Assembly (NCBI RefSeq): GCF_001746415.1
Contig: NZ_MEHJ01000001.1
Location: forward strand, 1,923,001 to 1,987,000
DNA: 64,000 bases
Source of the DNA: Streptomyces agglomeratus
GTDB taxonomy: Bacteria; Actinomycetota; Actinomycetes; Streptomycetales; Streptomycetaceae
Direction of reading: 5' to 3'
Shown: positions 55,100 to 63,350 of the stretch, piece after piece
Position numbering within the stretch: the first letter of the stretch is position 1
Layout: every line of letters starts with the position of its first letter
Made by a program: the position numbers and the translations under genes
The notes under the pieces: generated by a model
Databases searched by the model: none
The model's input: the letters and a program-made list of their open reading frames with translations, nothing else
What the model was told of the DNA's origin: nothing

Positions 55100-56527
55100 A
55101 TGCTGACCACGCTCCTGCGCGACAGCCGCGCACTCGCCGCTCTCGCCGTCCCGCTCGTCCTCACGCAGCTCGCCCAGGTCGCGCTCACCACCACCGACAC
55201 GGTGATGATGGGCCTGCTCGGTACGCGGGAACTGGCGGCGGGCGGCCTCGCCATCGTCATCTTCAACCAGGTGCGCACCATGGGTGTCGGCCTCGTGACC
55301 TCCGTCGGCAACCAGGTCGCCGCGGCGGCTGCCCGCGCCGAGCGGGCCGCCGCCGACGCGGGCCGCGAGGGTGCGCCCGACGGCCGGGTGGAGGAGCGGC
55401 GCGAGGAAGTGCGCGCCATCGTGCGCGCGAGCCTGGCCGTGGCGACGCTGGCGGGCGTCGCCGGCGCCGTGATCATGCTGCTGATCGGCCAGGTTCTCGT
55501 ACGGCTCGGCCAGGACGCCGCCGTCGTCGAGCTGACGCGGACCATGCTGCTCGCCCTGGCGCCGGGCCTGCTGCCGTGCCTGTGGTTCCAGGCCGTCCGG
55601 CAGTTCACGGTCGGCATGCGCCGGCCGCAGGCGCTGCTCCGGATCACCATCGCGTCCATCGCCGTCAACGCGGGGCTGAACTGGGTGCTGATCCACGGCA
55701 CCTGGGGGCTGCCGAAGCTGGGTCTCACCGGCATCGGCGTCGCGACGTCCACCGTGTACCTGCTGTCCTTCGTCGCCCTTTACGCGTCGGCGAAGCGGGA
55801 CAGCGAGCTGGCGCCCCTGCTCACGCTGAACGCGGCCAAGGCCGATCCGGCCACCGTGAAGCGCCTCATCGGGCTCGGCGTGCCGATCGCGGCGACGTAC
55901 GGCTCGGAAGCGGGCTTCTTCTCCGTCACCGCGCTGATGGCCGGGGCTTTCGGACCCGCCGCGCTCGCCGCGCACACGGCCGTCAACCAGCTCGTCTACA
56001 TCGTCTTCCAGGTCGCCGTGGGCCTGTCGCACGCCGCGTCCATCCACGTCAGCCGCGAGCTGGCCCTCGGCCGCACCGACGACGCACGCCGCATCAAGAA
56101 CACCGCGCTCGCCTGCGCGGGGGCCGTCATGGCGGTCGTCGGCGTCGTGTACCTCACCGTCCCCCGGCTGGTCCTGCGCCCCTTCCTGGATTCCGGTTCC
56201 GGGTCCGAGCAGGCCCTGACGATCGCCACGCAGCTGCTCGTCGTCACGGCCTTCCTCCAGTTCTTCGACTGCGCGCAGAACATCGGGGTCGGGCTGCTGC
56301 GCGGCCTCGACGACACCAAGAGCGGCTTCCGCATCACCCTGATCGGTTACTGGGCGGTCGGGCTCCCGGCGGCCTGGCTCCTCGCCCGCCCTCTGGGTCT
56401 CGACACGCTCGGCATCTGGCTCGGGCTGCTCACCGGCCTGGCCACCACAGCCGTGCTGCTGCTTCGCCGTTACTCCAGCTCGCTCGCCGCCCGCTCGGGC
56501 ACCCATTCGGCAGTAGCGCCCGCGTAG
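55100..56527 (+). CDS. MATE family efflux transporter
   Basis: 475-residue membrane protein with about twelve predicted helices in two repeated halves, each starting with a MATE-type segment (ALAVPLVLTQLAQVALTTTDTVMMGLLG; LGVPIAATYGSEAGFFSVTALMAGAFG). A charged loop of about 30 residues, rich in Ala/Glu/Arg, lies between helices 2 and 3. It starts five bases after the sbnA stop and ends the iron-boxed operon. The natural inference is export of the metallophore made by the upstream enzymes. Confidence 0.92.
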   Translation: MLTTLLRDSRALAALAVPLVLTQLAQVALTTTDTVMMGLLGTRELAAGGLAIVIFNQVRTMGVGLVTSVGNQVAAAAARAERAAADAGREGAPDGRVEERREEVRAIVRASLAVATLAGVAGAVIMLLIGQVLVRLGQDAAVVELTRTMLLALAPGLLPCLWFQAVRQFTVGMRRPQALLRITIASIAVNAGLNWVLIHGTWGLPKLGLTGIGVATSTVYLLSFVALYASAKRDSELAPLLTLNAAKADPATVKRLIGLGVPIAATYGSEAGFFSVTALMAGAFGPAALAAHTAVNQLVYIVFQVAVGLSHAASIHVSRELALGRTDDARRIKNTALACAGAVMAVVGVVYLTVPRLVLRPFLDSGSGSEQALTIATQLLVVTAFLQFFDCAQNIGVGLLRGLDDTKSGFRITLIGYWAVGLPAAWLLARPLGLDTLGIWLGLLTGLATTAVLLLRRYSSSLAARSGTHSAVAPA

Positions 56528-56529
56528 CG

Positions 56530-56565
56530 GACGGAAGATTGACGCATAATCATATAGCTTCCGTC
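56530..56565. terminator. Hairpin between the MATE gene and the deacetylase gene
   Basis: Perfect 8-base stem GACGGAAG / CTTCCGTC around a 20-base AT-rich loop, 3 bases after the MATE stop codon. The right arm ends one base before the GTG of the next gene. It may terminate the operon. The loop (TTGACGCATAAT) also resembles promoter boxes, so the next gene may start transcription within or just behind it. Confidence 0.5.
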
Positions 56566-56566
56566 G

Positions 56567-57430
56567 GTGACCACTTTTGTACGAAGAATGGCGACGGTGG
56601 CGGTCCTCGGTGCGGCCCTCGCGGGATGCGGCAGCGGCGGCGGCGATCCACAGGGGTCGCTCGCCGCCCCGCCGCCGACCTCGGCTTCCGCTTCCGGTTC
56701 CGCTTCCGTCGCCCCTTCCGGGCGGGCAGCTCCGCCGACCCTCGCGGCGGGCCCGGGCGGTCTCACCCCGGTCTTCGAACGCGCCCCGGACACCCGTACC
56801 AAAACCGTCGCGCTGACCTTCGACGCCGACATGACGGCCGACCAGGGCCCCCGGGCCGCGCGGGGTGAGCACTTCGACAACCCGGCCCTGATCGCCTCCC
56901 TGCGCAGGCTGAGGGTCCCGGCGACGGTCTTCATGACGGGCCGCTGGGCCGAGGAGTACCCGGACCAGGCCCGGTCCATCGGGCGGGACCCGCTCTTCGA
57001 GATCGCGAACCACTCGTACAGCCACCACGCCTTCGCGACCCCCTGCTACGGCCTGCCGACGGTCTCCGGGCAGCGGATGCGCGCCGACGTGGAGCGTGCC
57101 TTCGCCGCGTTCCGCAAGGCCGGGGCGCGGAACGTCGTCCCGTACTTCCGTTTCCCGGGCGGCTGTTACGACGACGAGGCCCTGCGCGCCATCGCCCCGG
57201 CGAAGGTGACGGCGGTCCAGTGGGACGTGGTGAGCGGCGACGCCTTCGCCCGCGACGGGGACGCGGTGGCCGAGCAGGTCCTGGCGGGCGTGCGGCCGGG
57301 CTCGCTGGTCGTCATGCACTGCACGCGCAGCGCGGCCCCGGTGACCGCGCAGGCGATCGCGCGGATCGTGCCGGAGCTGCGCGAGCGCGGCTACCGCTTC
57401 GTGAAGGTCTCCGACCTCATGAAGCGCTGA
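56567..57430 (+). CDS. Polysaccharide deacetylase family lipoprotein (CE4/NodB)
   Basis: 287-residue surface lipoprotein: RR-containing N-terminus, hydrophobic stretch, lipobox ALAGC with Cys21, then a Ser/Ala/Pro-rich linker to about residue 65. The catalytic domain has the CE4 motifs TFDAD (base and metal Asp) and NHSYSHH (HxxxH zinc pair), then YFRFPGGCYDD and a C-terminal VVMHCT. The family removes acetyl groups from chitin, peptidoglycan or related glycans. The GTG at 56567 has no ribosome site and abuts a hairpin; an ATG at 56588 would shorten the signal peptide. Confidence 0.88.
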   Translation: MTTFVRRMATVAVLGAALAGCGSGGGDPQGSLAAPPPTSASASGSASVAPSGRAAPPTLAAGPGGLTPVFERAPDTRTKTVALTFDADMTADQGPRAARGEHFDNPALIASLRRLRVPATVFMTGRWAEEYPDQARSIGRDPLFEIANHSYSHHAFATPCYGLPTVSGQRMRADVERAFAAFRKAGARNVVPYFRFPGGCYDDEALRAIAPAKVTAVQWDVVSGDAFARDGDAVAEQVLAGVRPGSLVVMHCTRSAAPVTAQAIARIVPELRERGYRFVKVSDLMKR

Positions 57431-57944
57431 GGAAGCGGGAGGCCGGCACCTCGTACAGGGTCTCCATGCCGTCCTCCTCGTCCCACAGTTCGCCTGTCGC
57501 GGTGAACCCGAAGCCGGCAAGGGTGGCCAGGGACGCCACGTTGTCGGGCCGGACCGACGCCCGGACCGTGGTCACCCCCGGCTCGGCGGCGGCGCGGCGC
57601 AGCAGCTCGGTGAGGGTGGCCCTGGCGTACCCGCGGCGGCGGAAGGCGGGGTCGACGGCGTACCCCAGCTCGACCATGCCCGCGTCGTCGGGCGGCCCGT
57701 GGAAACCGCCGTGCCCGACCACCGCACCGCCCTCCCCGCACACCGCGAGCCGCCCGCACCAGCGCGCCCGTGCCGGGTCGCCGGCGATCTGCCCGAGGCG
57801 GTAGCGCCACAGCCACAGCGCGCCGTCGGTCAGGAAGAAGTCGGTCAGGGCGACCCCGGCCACGGCGCTCGCACCGGCCAGGTCACGGTCCAGCAGGGCC
57901 GTCATGACCGCCCCGTCCAGCTCCACGAAACTCGGCTCTTTCAC
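57417..57944 (-). CDS. GNAT family N-acetyltransferase
   Basis: About 175 residues (GTG at 57944; start uncertain). The single GNAT domain includes LGYAVDPAFRRRGYARATLTELLRRAA with the acetyl-CoA loop RRRGYA, and TTVRASVRPDNVASLATLAGFGFTATGE at the C-terminus. This resembles RimJ/RimL-like enzymes acting on amines or protein N-termini. The last 14 bases overlap the end of the convergent deacetylase gene. Confidence 0.8.
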   Translation of the reverse strand: MKEPSFVELDGAVMTALLDRDLAGASAVAGVALTDFFLTDGALWLWRYRLGQIAGDPARARWCGRLAVCGEGGAVVGHGGFHGPPDDAGMVELGYAVDPAFRRRGYARATLTELLRRAAAEPGVTTVRASVRPDNVASLATLAGFGFTATGELWDEEDGMETLYEVPASRFLSAS

Positions 57945-57988
57945 GCTGCGGATGATCGTCCGCCGTCCGTCCGGCTGTCCACCGGATT

Positions 57989-58141
57989 TCAGCCGGAGCA
58001 GGCCGTGCGCTGCGCCTCCTGCCATGCGCAGACCGGGCAGTACACGACGCCCTTGACCGACTCCGGGTATTCGGTGGGCTCGCGGCACAGCACGCACTCG
58101 GCGTACGCCGTGTCCTTCTCGTCGACTTCCTTCTCGTCCAT
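57989..58141 (-). CDS. Zinc-ribbon micro-protein
   Basis: 50 residues, MDEKEVDEKDT followed by two CxxC pairs (CVLC and CPVC), which would bind one zinc ion. An acidic N-terminus and two pairs separated by about 16 residues are typical of small actinobacterial zinc-ribbon proteins. The ATG at 58141 begins the conserved-looking part. Function unknown; it could be an RNA- or protein-binding adaptor. It is 44 bases upstream of the GNAT gene on the same strand. Confidence 0.65.
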   Translation of the reverse strand: MDEKEVDEKDTAYAECVLCREPTEYPESVKGVVYCPVCAWQEAQRTACSG

Positions 58142-58256
58142 ACCTACGAGCCTACTCAGCCGCGCGCCGCGGACCGGGCGCACCGACCGCCGGGCCCCCG
58201 CCGCGCGGAATCCGGGGGGCCGCCGACGCCGTACCGGCGGCCCGCCCCCGCGAGCG

Positions 58257-58934
58257 TCAGCTGGACGCCGCCTTCTCGGGCTTCAGCTCGCTCGGCCGGA
58301 CGATGACGAAGCCGTCGCCCTGGAGCATCAGCTGGACCGCCTCGCCCGAGCCGCCGCGGATCATCGAGCCGACCGACTGCGAGCGGTGCAGCGACGTGTT
58401 GAGCTGGGCGCTCCAGCCCACCACCGCGTCGGTGTCGACGTACACGGGCTGCTGCTGCGACACGGGGATCACGATCGGGTTGCCCTCGCAGATCACGGCG
58501 AGCTTGCCGTAACCCGAGAAGACGCTGTTGAAGAGGCCGCCGCCGGTCATACCGGCGCCCTTCACCGTCTTGATCTCGTACGAGAGGGTCGCGTCGAAAC
58601 ACAGCACGTTGCGGCCGTTCACGGTGAGCGCGTCGCCCTGGTCTATGTCGACGATGAAGCAGTTCTGCGCCTCGTGCGCGAACCACGCCTCACCCTGGCC
58701 GCGCACGGCCATCAGCGCCAGCCCCTCGCCGGTGACGGCGCGCTTGAGCATGCCGCCGATGCCCTGGCCCTTGCGTTCGAACTGGAGGTTGCCGCGGAAG
58801 GCGATCATCGAGCCCTGCCGCGCGTGCATCTCGCCATTGACGGCGTACTTCACCGACTTGGCGTTCTGGAGGGTCATTCCCGGGGCAGTGGCCTGCTGCG
58901 CCATGTTCTCTGTGGCAAAAAGATCACTCTTCAT
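58257..58934 (-). CDS. AIM24 family protein
   Basis: 225-residue beta-rich protein of the AIM24 family (named after a yeast mitochondrial inner-membrane organiser; no enzymatic role known in bacteria). Motifs: RQGSMIAFRGNLQFERKG, GGMLKRAVTGEGLALM, GQGEAWFAHEAQ, ALTVNGRNVLCFDATLSYEI, GGGLFNSVFSGYGKLAVIC and PVYVDTDAVVGWSAQL. No signal peptide or membrane helix. The ATG at 58934 has AAGG 9 bases upstream. Confidence 0.88.
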   Translation of the reverse strand: MKSDLFATENMAQQATAPGMTLQNAKSVKYAVNGEMHARQGSMIAFRGNLQFERKGQGIGGMLKRAVTGEGLALMAVRGQGEAWFAHEAQNCFIVDIDQGDALTVNGRNVLCFDATLSYEIKTVKGAGMTGGGLFNSVFSGYGKLAVICEGNPIVIPVSQQQPVYVDTDAVVGWSAQLNTSLHRSQSVGSMIRGGSGEAVQLMLQGDGFVIVRPSELKPEKAASS

Positions 58935-59021
58935 GCGGATCATCCTTACCCGGAGGCATACGCTCCGCCAAGATGCCGGGGGATGAGAGGGCGCGTGACC
59001 CCGGCTGGCAGACTGGGCCCG

Positions 59022-59765
59022 GTGAGCAGCGACAGCATTCCCGGCACCCCGGACGTCCCGGACAGCCCCTTCCGGCACGAGCCGACGGCACGCGACGAGG
59101 CCCCGCAGTTCGTGCTTCCCCTGGTCGTCCACATCGAGAAGGACGACCCGCCGGCCCGTACGGACGCCCTGGAGACCGCGGCCCGCGCGGTGCTGGTGAT
59201 GCTGTCCGACGAGCGGTCGCTGGGCGAGGGCGAGTGGGCCGGGGTGATGCGGCTCTGGCAGGACGCCCGGATCCGCAAGGTGGTGCGGCGGGCGCGCGGC
59301 GCGGAGTGGCGCAAGGCGTCCGCGCTGCCGGGCATCACGGTCACGGGGAAGGCGGCTGAGGTGCGTGTCTTCCCGCCCGTACCGCTGGACGGCTGGCCCA
59401 AGGAGCTGGCGAAGCTCCAGGTATCGGGCACGGACCTGGACGATCCGCTGCCGCCGCCCCCGGCCGCCCCCGACGGCGCGGTGCTGTGGCTCAGCCCGGA
59501 CCTCGACATGTCGGCGGGCAAGGCGATGGCGCAGGCCGGTCACGGGGCCCAACTGGCGTGGTGGGACCTGCCGGAGGCGGAGCGCGAGGCGTGGAGGGCC
59601 GCCGGCTTCCCGCTCGCCGTCCGTACGCCCGAGGCGGGCCGGTGGCGCGAACTCACCGCGGGCGGGCTGCCGATAGTGCGGGACGCGGGCTTCACGGAGA
59701 TCGCGCCCGGCTCCTGCACGGTGGTCGCCGACCACCCGGCACTGCGCCGGGCGCCCCGCGCCTAA
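59022..59765 (+). CDS. Peptidyl-tRNA hydrolase family 2-like protein
   Basis: 247 residues. The N-terminal half is family-specific (PQFVLPLVVHIEKDDPPARTDALE). The C-terminal half resembles archaeal/eukaryotic-type peptidyl-tRNA hydrolase PTH2, with the signature DMSAGKAMAQAGHGAQLA containing the catalytic-type Lys and His, and VRDAGFTEIAPGSCTVVADHP at the end. It may release stalled peptidyl-tRNA, or hold a derived role, since bacteria already have the unrelated Pth1. GTG start, divergent from the AIM24 gene by 87 bases. Confidence 0.78.
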   Translation: MSSDSIPGTPDVPDSPFRHEPTARDEAPQFVLPLVVHIEKDDPPARTDALETAARAVLVMLSDERSLGEGEWAGVMRLWQDARIRKVVRRARGAEWRKASALPGITVTGKAAEVRVFPPVPLDGWPKELAKLQVSGTDLDDPLPPPPAAPDGAVLWLSPDLDMSAGKAMAQAGHGAQLAWWDLPEAEREAWRAAGFPLAVRTPEAGRWRELTAGGLPIVRDAGFTEIAPGSCTVVADHPALRRAPRA

Positions 59766-59900
59766 ACCCTTTCCCGCCGTACGCCGTTGAACGCGCCGCC
59801 CGTGCCGTACGTACCTACGAATACTTTACAAGTAGGTTGTCCGGCCGCCCGGCAGGCGGTTGGTTCGACGGTGTACCGCATCGGCTCAGGAGACACTTTG

Positions 59901-60686
59901 TTGCGACGCATCAACGGAACAGCACTCATCATCGCGGCACTTGTCGCCACCATCGGCGCGCTCGCCTTCCCCGTGTGGTCCTACGCGGACCGGTCGGGCA
60001 CCGGCCAGGCCAACCTCAACGCGTCCACGGTCGCCACGCAGTGGGGCCCGTTGTCCGCCACCGACCGGGATTTCCTGGTGAAGGTGCGGCTGGCGGGCCT
60101 GTGGGAGCTGCCCGCCGGACAGCAGGCGATCGAACGCGCGCCCAGTGAGGCGATCAAGGAGGCCGGCGACCACCTGATCGTCGGCCACGCCGATCTCGAC
60201 AAGCGGGCCCGCAAGGTGGCCGCCCAGCTCAACGTGCCGCTCCCGAACCAGCCCAACGAGCAGCAGCAGGGCTGGCTCAGGGAGCTGTCGGCGGCGAGCG
60301 GTCCGGAGTACGAGCGCAAGTTCGCCAACCTGCTGCGCAACGCGCACGGCAAGGTCTTCGCCCTCGTGGCCCAGGTGCGGCACACGACCCGCAACGCGCT
60401 GATACGTCAGCTCGCCAGCGACGCGAACCAGACCGTCCTCGACCACATCACCATGCTGGAGGCCACGGGCCTCGTCGACTTCGACGCCCTGGCGAACGAG
60501 GCGGCGGGCAACGCGACGGCGAGCCCCTCGGGTCCGCCGGCGCCCGACAACTCGATCACGGTCCCCTCACCGCCGGCCGCCGTACCGACCGGCAACCCGC
60601 CCGTCACCTCACGGCCTTCCGCGCAGCCGGAGGGCGAGATCGGCAGCCCCGCGGTGAACACGAACCGCCCGGAACCGGCGCCGTAA
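59901..60686 (+). CDS. DUF4142 domain protein, membrane-anchored or secreted
   Basis: 261 residues from a TTG at 59901 that has AGGAG 8 bases upstream; an upstream open frame (from 59787) contains no conserved residues. The N-terminus (RRINGTALIIAALVATIGALAFPVWS) is a signal-anchor or signal peptide. Residues about 45-200 form the helical DUF4142/ferritin-like region (SATDRDFLVKVRLAGLWELPAGQQAIERA to LIRQLASDANQTVLDHITMLEATG). The C-terminus is Pro/Ser-rich low complexity. Function unknown. An inverted repeat follows (60706-60775). Confidence 0.78.
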   Translation: MRRINGTALIIAALVATIGALAFPVWSYADRSGTGQANLNASTVATQWGPLSATDRDFLVKVRLAGLWELPAGQQAIERAPSEAIKEAGDHLIVGHADLDKRARKVAAQLNVPLPNQPNEQQQGWLRELSAASGPEYERKFANLLRNAHGKVFALVAQVRHTTRNALIRQLASDANQTVLDHITMLEATGLVDFDALANEAAGNATASPSGPPAPDNSITVPSPPAAVPTGNPPVTSRPSAQPEGEIGSPAVNTNRPEPAP

Positions 60687-60705
60687 CCTCAAATCAACCT
60701 CTGAA

Positions 60706-60775
60706 GGTCCCCTCCTCCGGGTTCGGCGCGCCACGCCGGGGCCATTACCCCTGCACGAAGCGGAGGAGGGGGACC
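60706..60775 (+). promoter_or_regulatory. Inverted repeat covering the ribosome binding site of the DUF692 gene
   Basis: Left arm GGTCCCCTCCTCCG (60706-60719) pairs with right arm CGGAGGAGGGGGACC (60761-60775), 14 pairs with one bulged base. The right arm contains the Shine-Dalgarno sequence GGAGGAGG and ends one base before the ATG at 60777. A further short GC stem is possible in the 41-base loop. It could be a terminator of the DUF4142 transcript, a translational switch, or both. Confidence 0.6.
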
Positions 60776-60776
60776 C

Positions 60777-62108
60777 ATGGAGCGTCTTGGGCGTCTGGGT
60801 ACGGGTATCGGCTGGCGGCCGGAGACAGCGGACGCGGTGGAGCGGTTGCCGGATGTCGACTGGGTGGAGGCGGTGGCGGAGAACCTCTGCCCCGGCCACC
60901 TCCCCGACTCCCTCCTGAGGCTGCGCGCCCGCGGTACGAAGGTGATCCCGCACGGCGTCTCCCTGGGGCTGGGCGGCGCGGACCGCCCGGACGCGGACCG
61001 GCTGGCGGACCTGGCGGCGCGGGTGGAAGCCCTGGACGCGCCCCTGGTCACGGAGCACATCGCGTTCGTACGGGCGGGCGGCCCCCTCACGGCGAGCCCG
61101 CGTCTGGAGGCCGGTCATCTGCTGCCGGTGCCGCGCACCTGGGACGCGCTGGACGTGCTGTGCGAGAACGTGCGCATCGCGCAGGACGCGCTGCCGGTGC
61201 CGCTGGCGCTGGAGAACATCGCGGCGCTGATCAACTGGCCCGGCGAGGACATGACGGAGGGCCAGTTCCTGGCGGAGCTGGTGGACCGTACCGGCGTACG
61301 CCTCCTGATCGACGTGGCCAACCTGCACACCAACCACGTGAACCGGGGCGAGGACCCGTCGGCCGCGCTCGACGAGCTGCCGGTGGAGGCGATCGCGTAC
61401 GTCCATGTGGCGGGCGGGATCGAGAAGGACGGGGTGTGGCACGACACGCACGCCCACCCGGTGACCCGGCCGGTCCTCGACATCCTGGCGGACCTCCGCT
61501 CCCGCACGGACCCCCCGGGTGTCCTCCTGGAGCGCGACGACAACTTCCCGCCGGCGCAGGAGCTGGCCCGCGAGCTGGCCGAGATCCGCACGGCCCTCGC
61601 ACCTCCTGCCACCGCCGCCCCGCCGCGGACGGCGGCGGCTCGCCCCGCCCGGCGGCCGGCACCCGGCCCGCGGCCCGCGGCAGGGGCCGGGGAGGGGAAC
61701 AGCGCGCGCACCCGGGTCGCGGTCGCGCAGACGGCGCTGCTCTCCGCGCTCGTCGCCGGGACGCCCGCGCCCGCGGGCTTCGACTCCGCGCGCCTGGGCG
61801 TCCAGAGCCGGGCGCTCGCCGGGAAGCGGGCCGATGTCGTGTCGAAGATCGCGCCCGAGCTCCCGGAGATCCTCGGTTCCGGCTACCGGGCCGCCTTCCT
61901 CACGTACGCCAGGTCCCGCCCCATGTCTGCGGGTTACCGGCGCGACGCGCTCGACTTCGCCGAGCACCTGCTGGCCGACGGCAGGCCCGGGGACGAGGCC
62001 GCCCGCAGGCGGCTGACCCACTGGTGGCAGGACCGGGTGGCACCGCACCCGCCCCGCCGTACGACCCGATTCGTCCGTGCGGCGCGCGCCGCACTCGTCC
62101 GGAAGTGA
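60777..62108 (+). CDS. DUF692 multinuclear iron oxidase fused to an HvfC/DUF2063-like domain
   Basis: 443 residues. Residues about 5-275 are a DUF692 TIM barrel of the MbnB/TglH/ChrH family, iron enzymes that modify cysteines in ribosomally made peptides. All ligand motifs are seen: [25 protein letters not shown] (His59), [27 protein letters not shown] (Asp179, His184), YVHVAGG (His210), WHDTHAHPV and [10 protein letters not shown] Pro/Ala linker (276-308) joins a helical domain (about 309-410), [19 protein letters not shown] to ALDFAEHLL. It reads like DUF2063/HvfC, the partner protein normally encoded separately. The gene is 8 bases before a Cys-rich membrane protein, the likely substrate. 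Confidence 0.85.
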   Translation: MERLGRLGTGIGWRPETADAVERLPDVDWVEAVAENLCPGHLPDSLLRLRARGTKVIPHGVSLGLGGADRPDADRLADLAARVEALDAPLVTEHIAFVRAGGPLTASPRLEAGHLLPVPRTWDALDVLCENVRIAQDALPVPLALENIAALINWPGEDMTEGQFLAELVDRTGVRLLIDVANLHTNHVNRGEDPSAALDELPVEAIAYVHVAGGIEKDGVWHDTHAHPVTRPVLDILADLRSRTDPPGVLLERDDNFPPAQELARELAEIRTALAPPATAAPPRTAAARPARRPAPGPRPAAGAGEGNSARTRVAVAQTALLSALVAGTPAPAGFDSARLGVQSRALAGKRADVVSKIAPELPEILGSGYRAAFLTYARSRPMSAGYRRDALDFAEHLLADGRPGDEAARRRLTHWWQDRVAPHPPRRTTRFVRAARAALVRK

Positions 62109-62115
62109 CGCGCCC

Positions 62116-63153
62116 GTGATCATGACCGTCCTCACCCTGCTGATCGTGTCCGCCGTGGTCGCGGCCTGCGTCGTACTGACCCGAAGCGTCTCCGCGCTCC
62201 ACGACGGCCGGGGCGGCGGCCCCGCCCCGGCCCACGACCTCATGGAGGTCGCGTTCCTCAACGGCGGCCCCGCCCGCGTCGTGGACACCGCCCTCACCAC
62301 GATGTACGCCGACGGCCGCCTCGCGATCGGCGGCCCCGGCATCGTCTCGGCGCGGAGCACCGTCGCACACGACCCGGTGGAGCGGGCCGTGCTCGCCGAA
62401 CTCGCCGCCGCGCCCAACGGCGCACTGCACACCCTGCGGCACGCCGTGATGCTCAGCGCCCCGGTGCAGGAGATCGGTGACGGCCTGGCGTTCCGCGGCC
62501 TCATGGTCCCGCCGGGAGCCGGGCGCGGCCGGCGCAACGGCAGCATCGCCTTGCTGGTGGCCTGCTTCGCCGGGCTGCCCGCCACCCTCGTGGCGTCGGT
62601 CGTGTCGGCCGCCACCGGCCACTTCACCGTCCTGTTCCCCGTCCTGGTGCTGCCCGCCCTGATCGCCGGAATCATCTGCGGCTCCGTCAACGCGGGCCGG
62701 GCCGGTGCCCGGGTCACCCCGGCAGGCCGGGCGGCGGCCGGGAGGTTCGCCCTCGCGCACCCCGACGACGGCCGCCCCGGCCGTCTCGTGGCGGTGCACG
62801 GGCTGCGGGCGCTGCCCGACCCCGTGCTCCAGGACCAGTTGCGCACGGCGGCGCGGCTGACACCCCGCGTCTCCCGGACCGCAACCCGTGTCCCCGCGCC
62901 GGACAGCACCGGCTCGTACGCGGCCGCCGCCATGGTCTGGTGCGCCGGATCGGCCCCCGGCCATTCGGGCTGCGGCAGCGACTCGGGCTCCGGATCGGGC
63001 GGCTCCGGCTGTTCCGGCGGCGGGTCGGGCTGCGGCAGCGGCGGGTCCGGCTGCGGGTCGAGCTCCGGTTCCAGTTGCAGCTCGGGCTCCAGCTCCAGTT
63101 GCAGCTCGGGCTCCAGCTCCAGCTCGGGCTCCAGCTGCGGCAGCAGCTCCTGA
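62116..63153 (+). CDS. TIGR04222-type membrane protein with a Cys-Gly-Ser tail
   Basis: 345 residues from GTG 62116 (GGAAG about 10 bases upstream; ATG 62122 is an alternative). One helix lies at about 4-22, a folded domain at 40-135 (APAHDLMEVAFLNGGPARVVDTAL, MYADGRLAIG), a helix pair at 142-190, a helical region to 260, and then a low-complexity tail. The tail has cysteines at 276, 286, 299, 306, 313, 321, 329 and 341 within Gly and Ser. The domain order agrees with the TIGR04222 family as I remember it. It follows the DUF692 gene directly, so the tail may carry modified cysteines. Repetitive DNA encodes the tail (about 62965-63150). Confidence 0.8.
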   Translation: MIMTVLTLLIVSAVVAACVVLTRSVSALHDGRGGGPAPAHDLMEVAFLNGGPARVVDTALTTMYADGRLAIGGPGIVSARSTVAHDPVERAVLAELAAAPNGALHTLRHAVMLSAPVQEIGDGLAFRGLMVPPGAGRGRRNGSIALLVACFAGLPATLVASVVSAATGHFTVLFPVLVLPALIAGIICGSVNAGRAGARVTPAGRAAAGRFALAHPDDGRPGRLVAVHGLRALPDPVLQDQLRTAARLTPRVSRTATRVPAPDSTGSYAAAAMVWCAGSAPGHSGCGSDSGSGSGGSGCSGGGSGCGSGGSGCGSSSGSSCSSGSSSSCSSGSSSSSGSSCGSSS

Positions 63154-63163
63154 CCGACCCCGC

Positions 63164-63193
63164 GCCCCCACCGGCCGGTCCGCCGGCGGGGGC
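63164..63193 (+). terminator. Terminator after the Cys-rich membrane protein gene
   Basis: Stem GCCCCCACCGGC / GCCGGCGGGGGC (11 of 12 bases pair) with a 6-base loop, 11 bases after the stop codon. It likely ends the DUF692 operon. The following 157 bases lead to the hydrolase gene. Confidence 0.6.
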
Positions 63194-63350
63194 CCGGCTC
63201 GCGGCGTACGCACGGTCGAAGGTCCGTACCCGCGTGCCGCCCGCGCGACTCGTCGGGGTCATAGACACCGACACCGCCCACCGGTGCTTTACATCGCCAA
63301 CTGCCCAGCCAAGTATCCCCTTTGTCCTGAACCTGTACGAAGGGAACGCG

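Noticed and set aside
51927..57520. Very long minus-strand open frames across the diaminopropionate cassette (51927-55133 and 54740-57520)
   Set aside because: They mirror the codon bias of the plus-strand genes and show no domain; they are shadows.
62965..63150. CRISPR-like or minisatellite array
   Set aside because: The repetition is the in-frame Ser/Gly/Cys coding tail of the membrane protein, with codon-level variation and no spacers.
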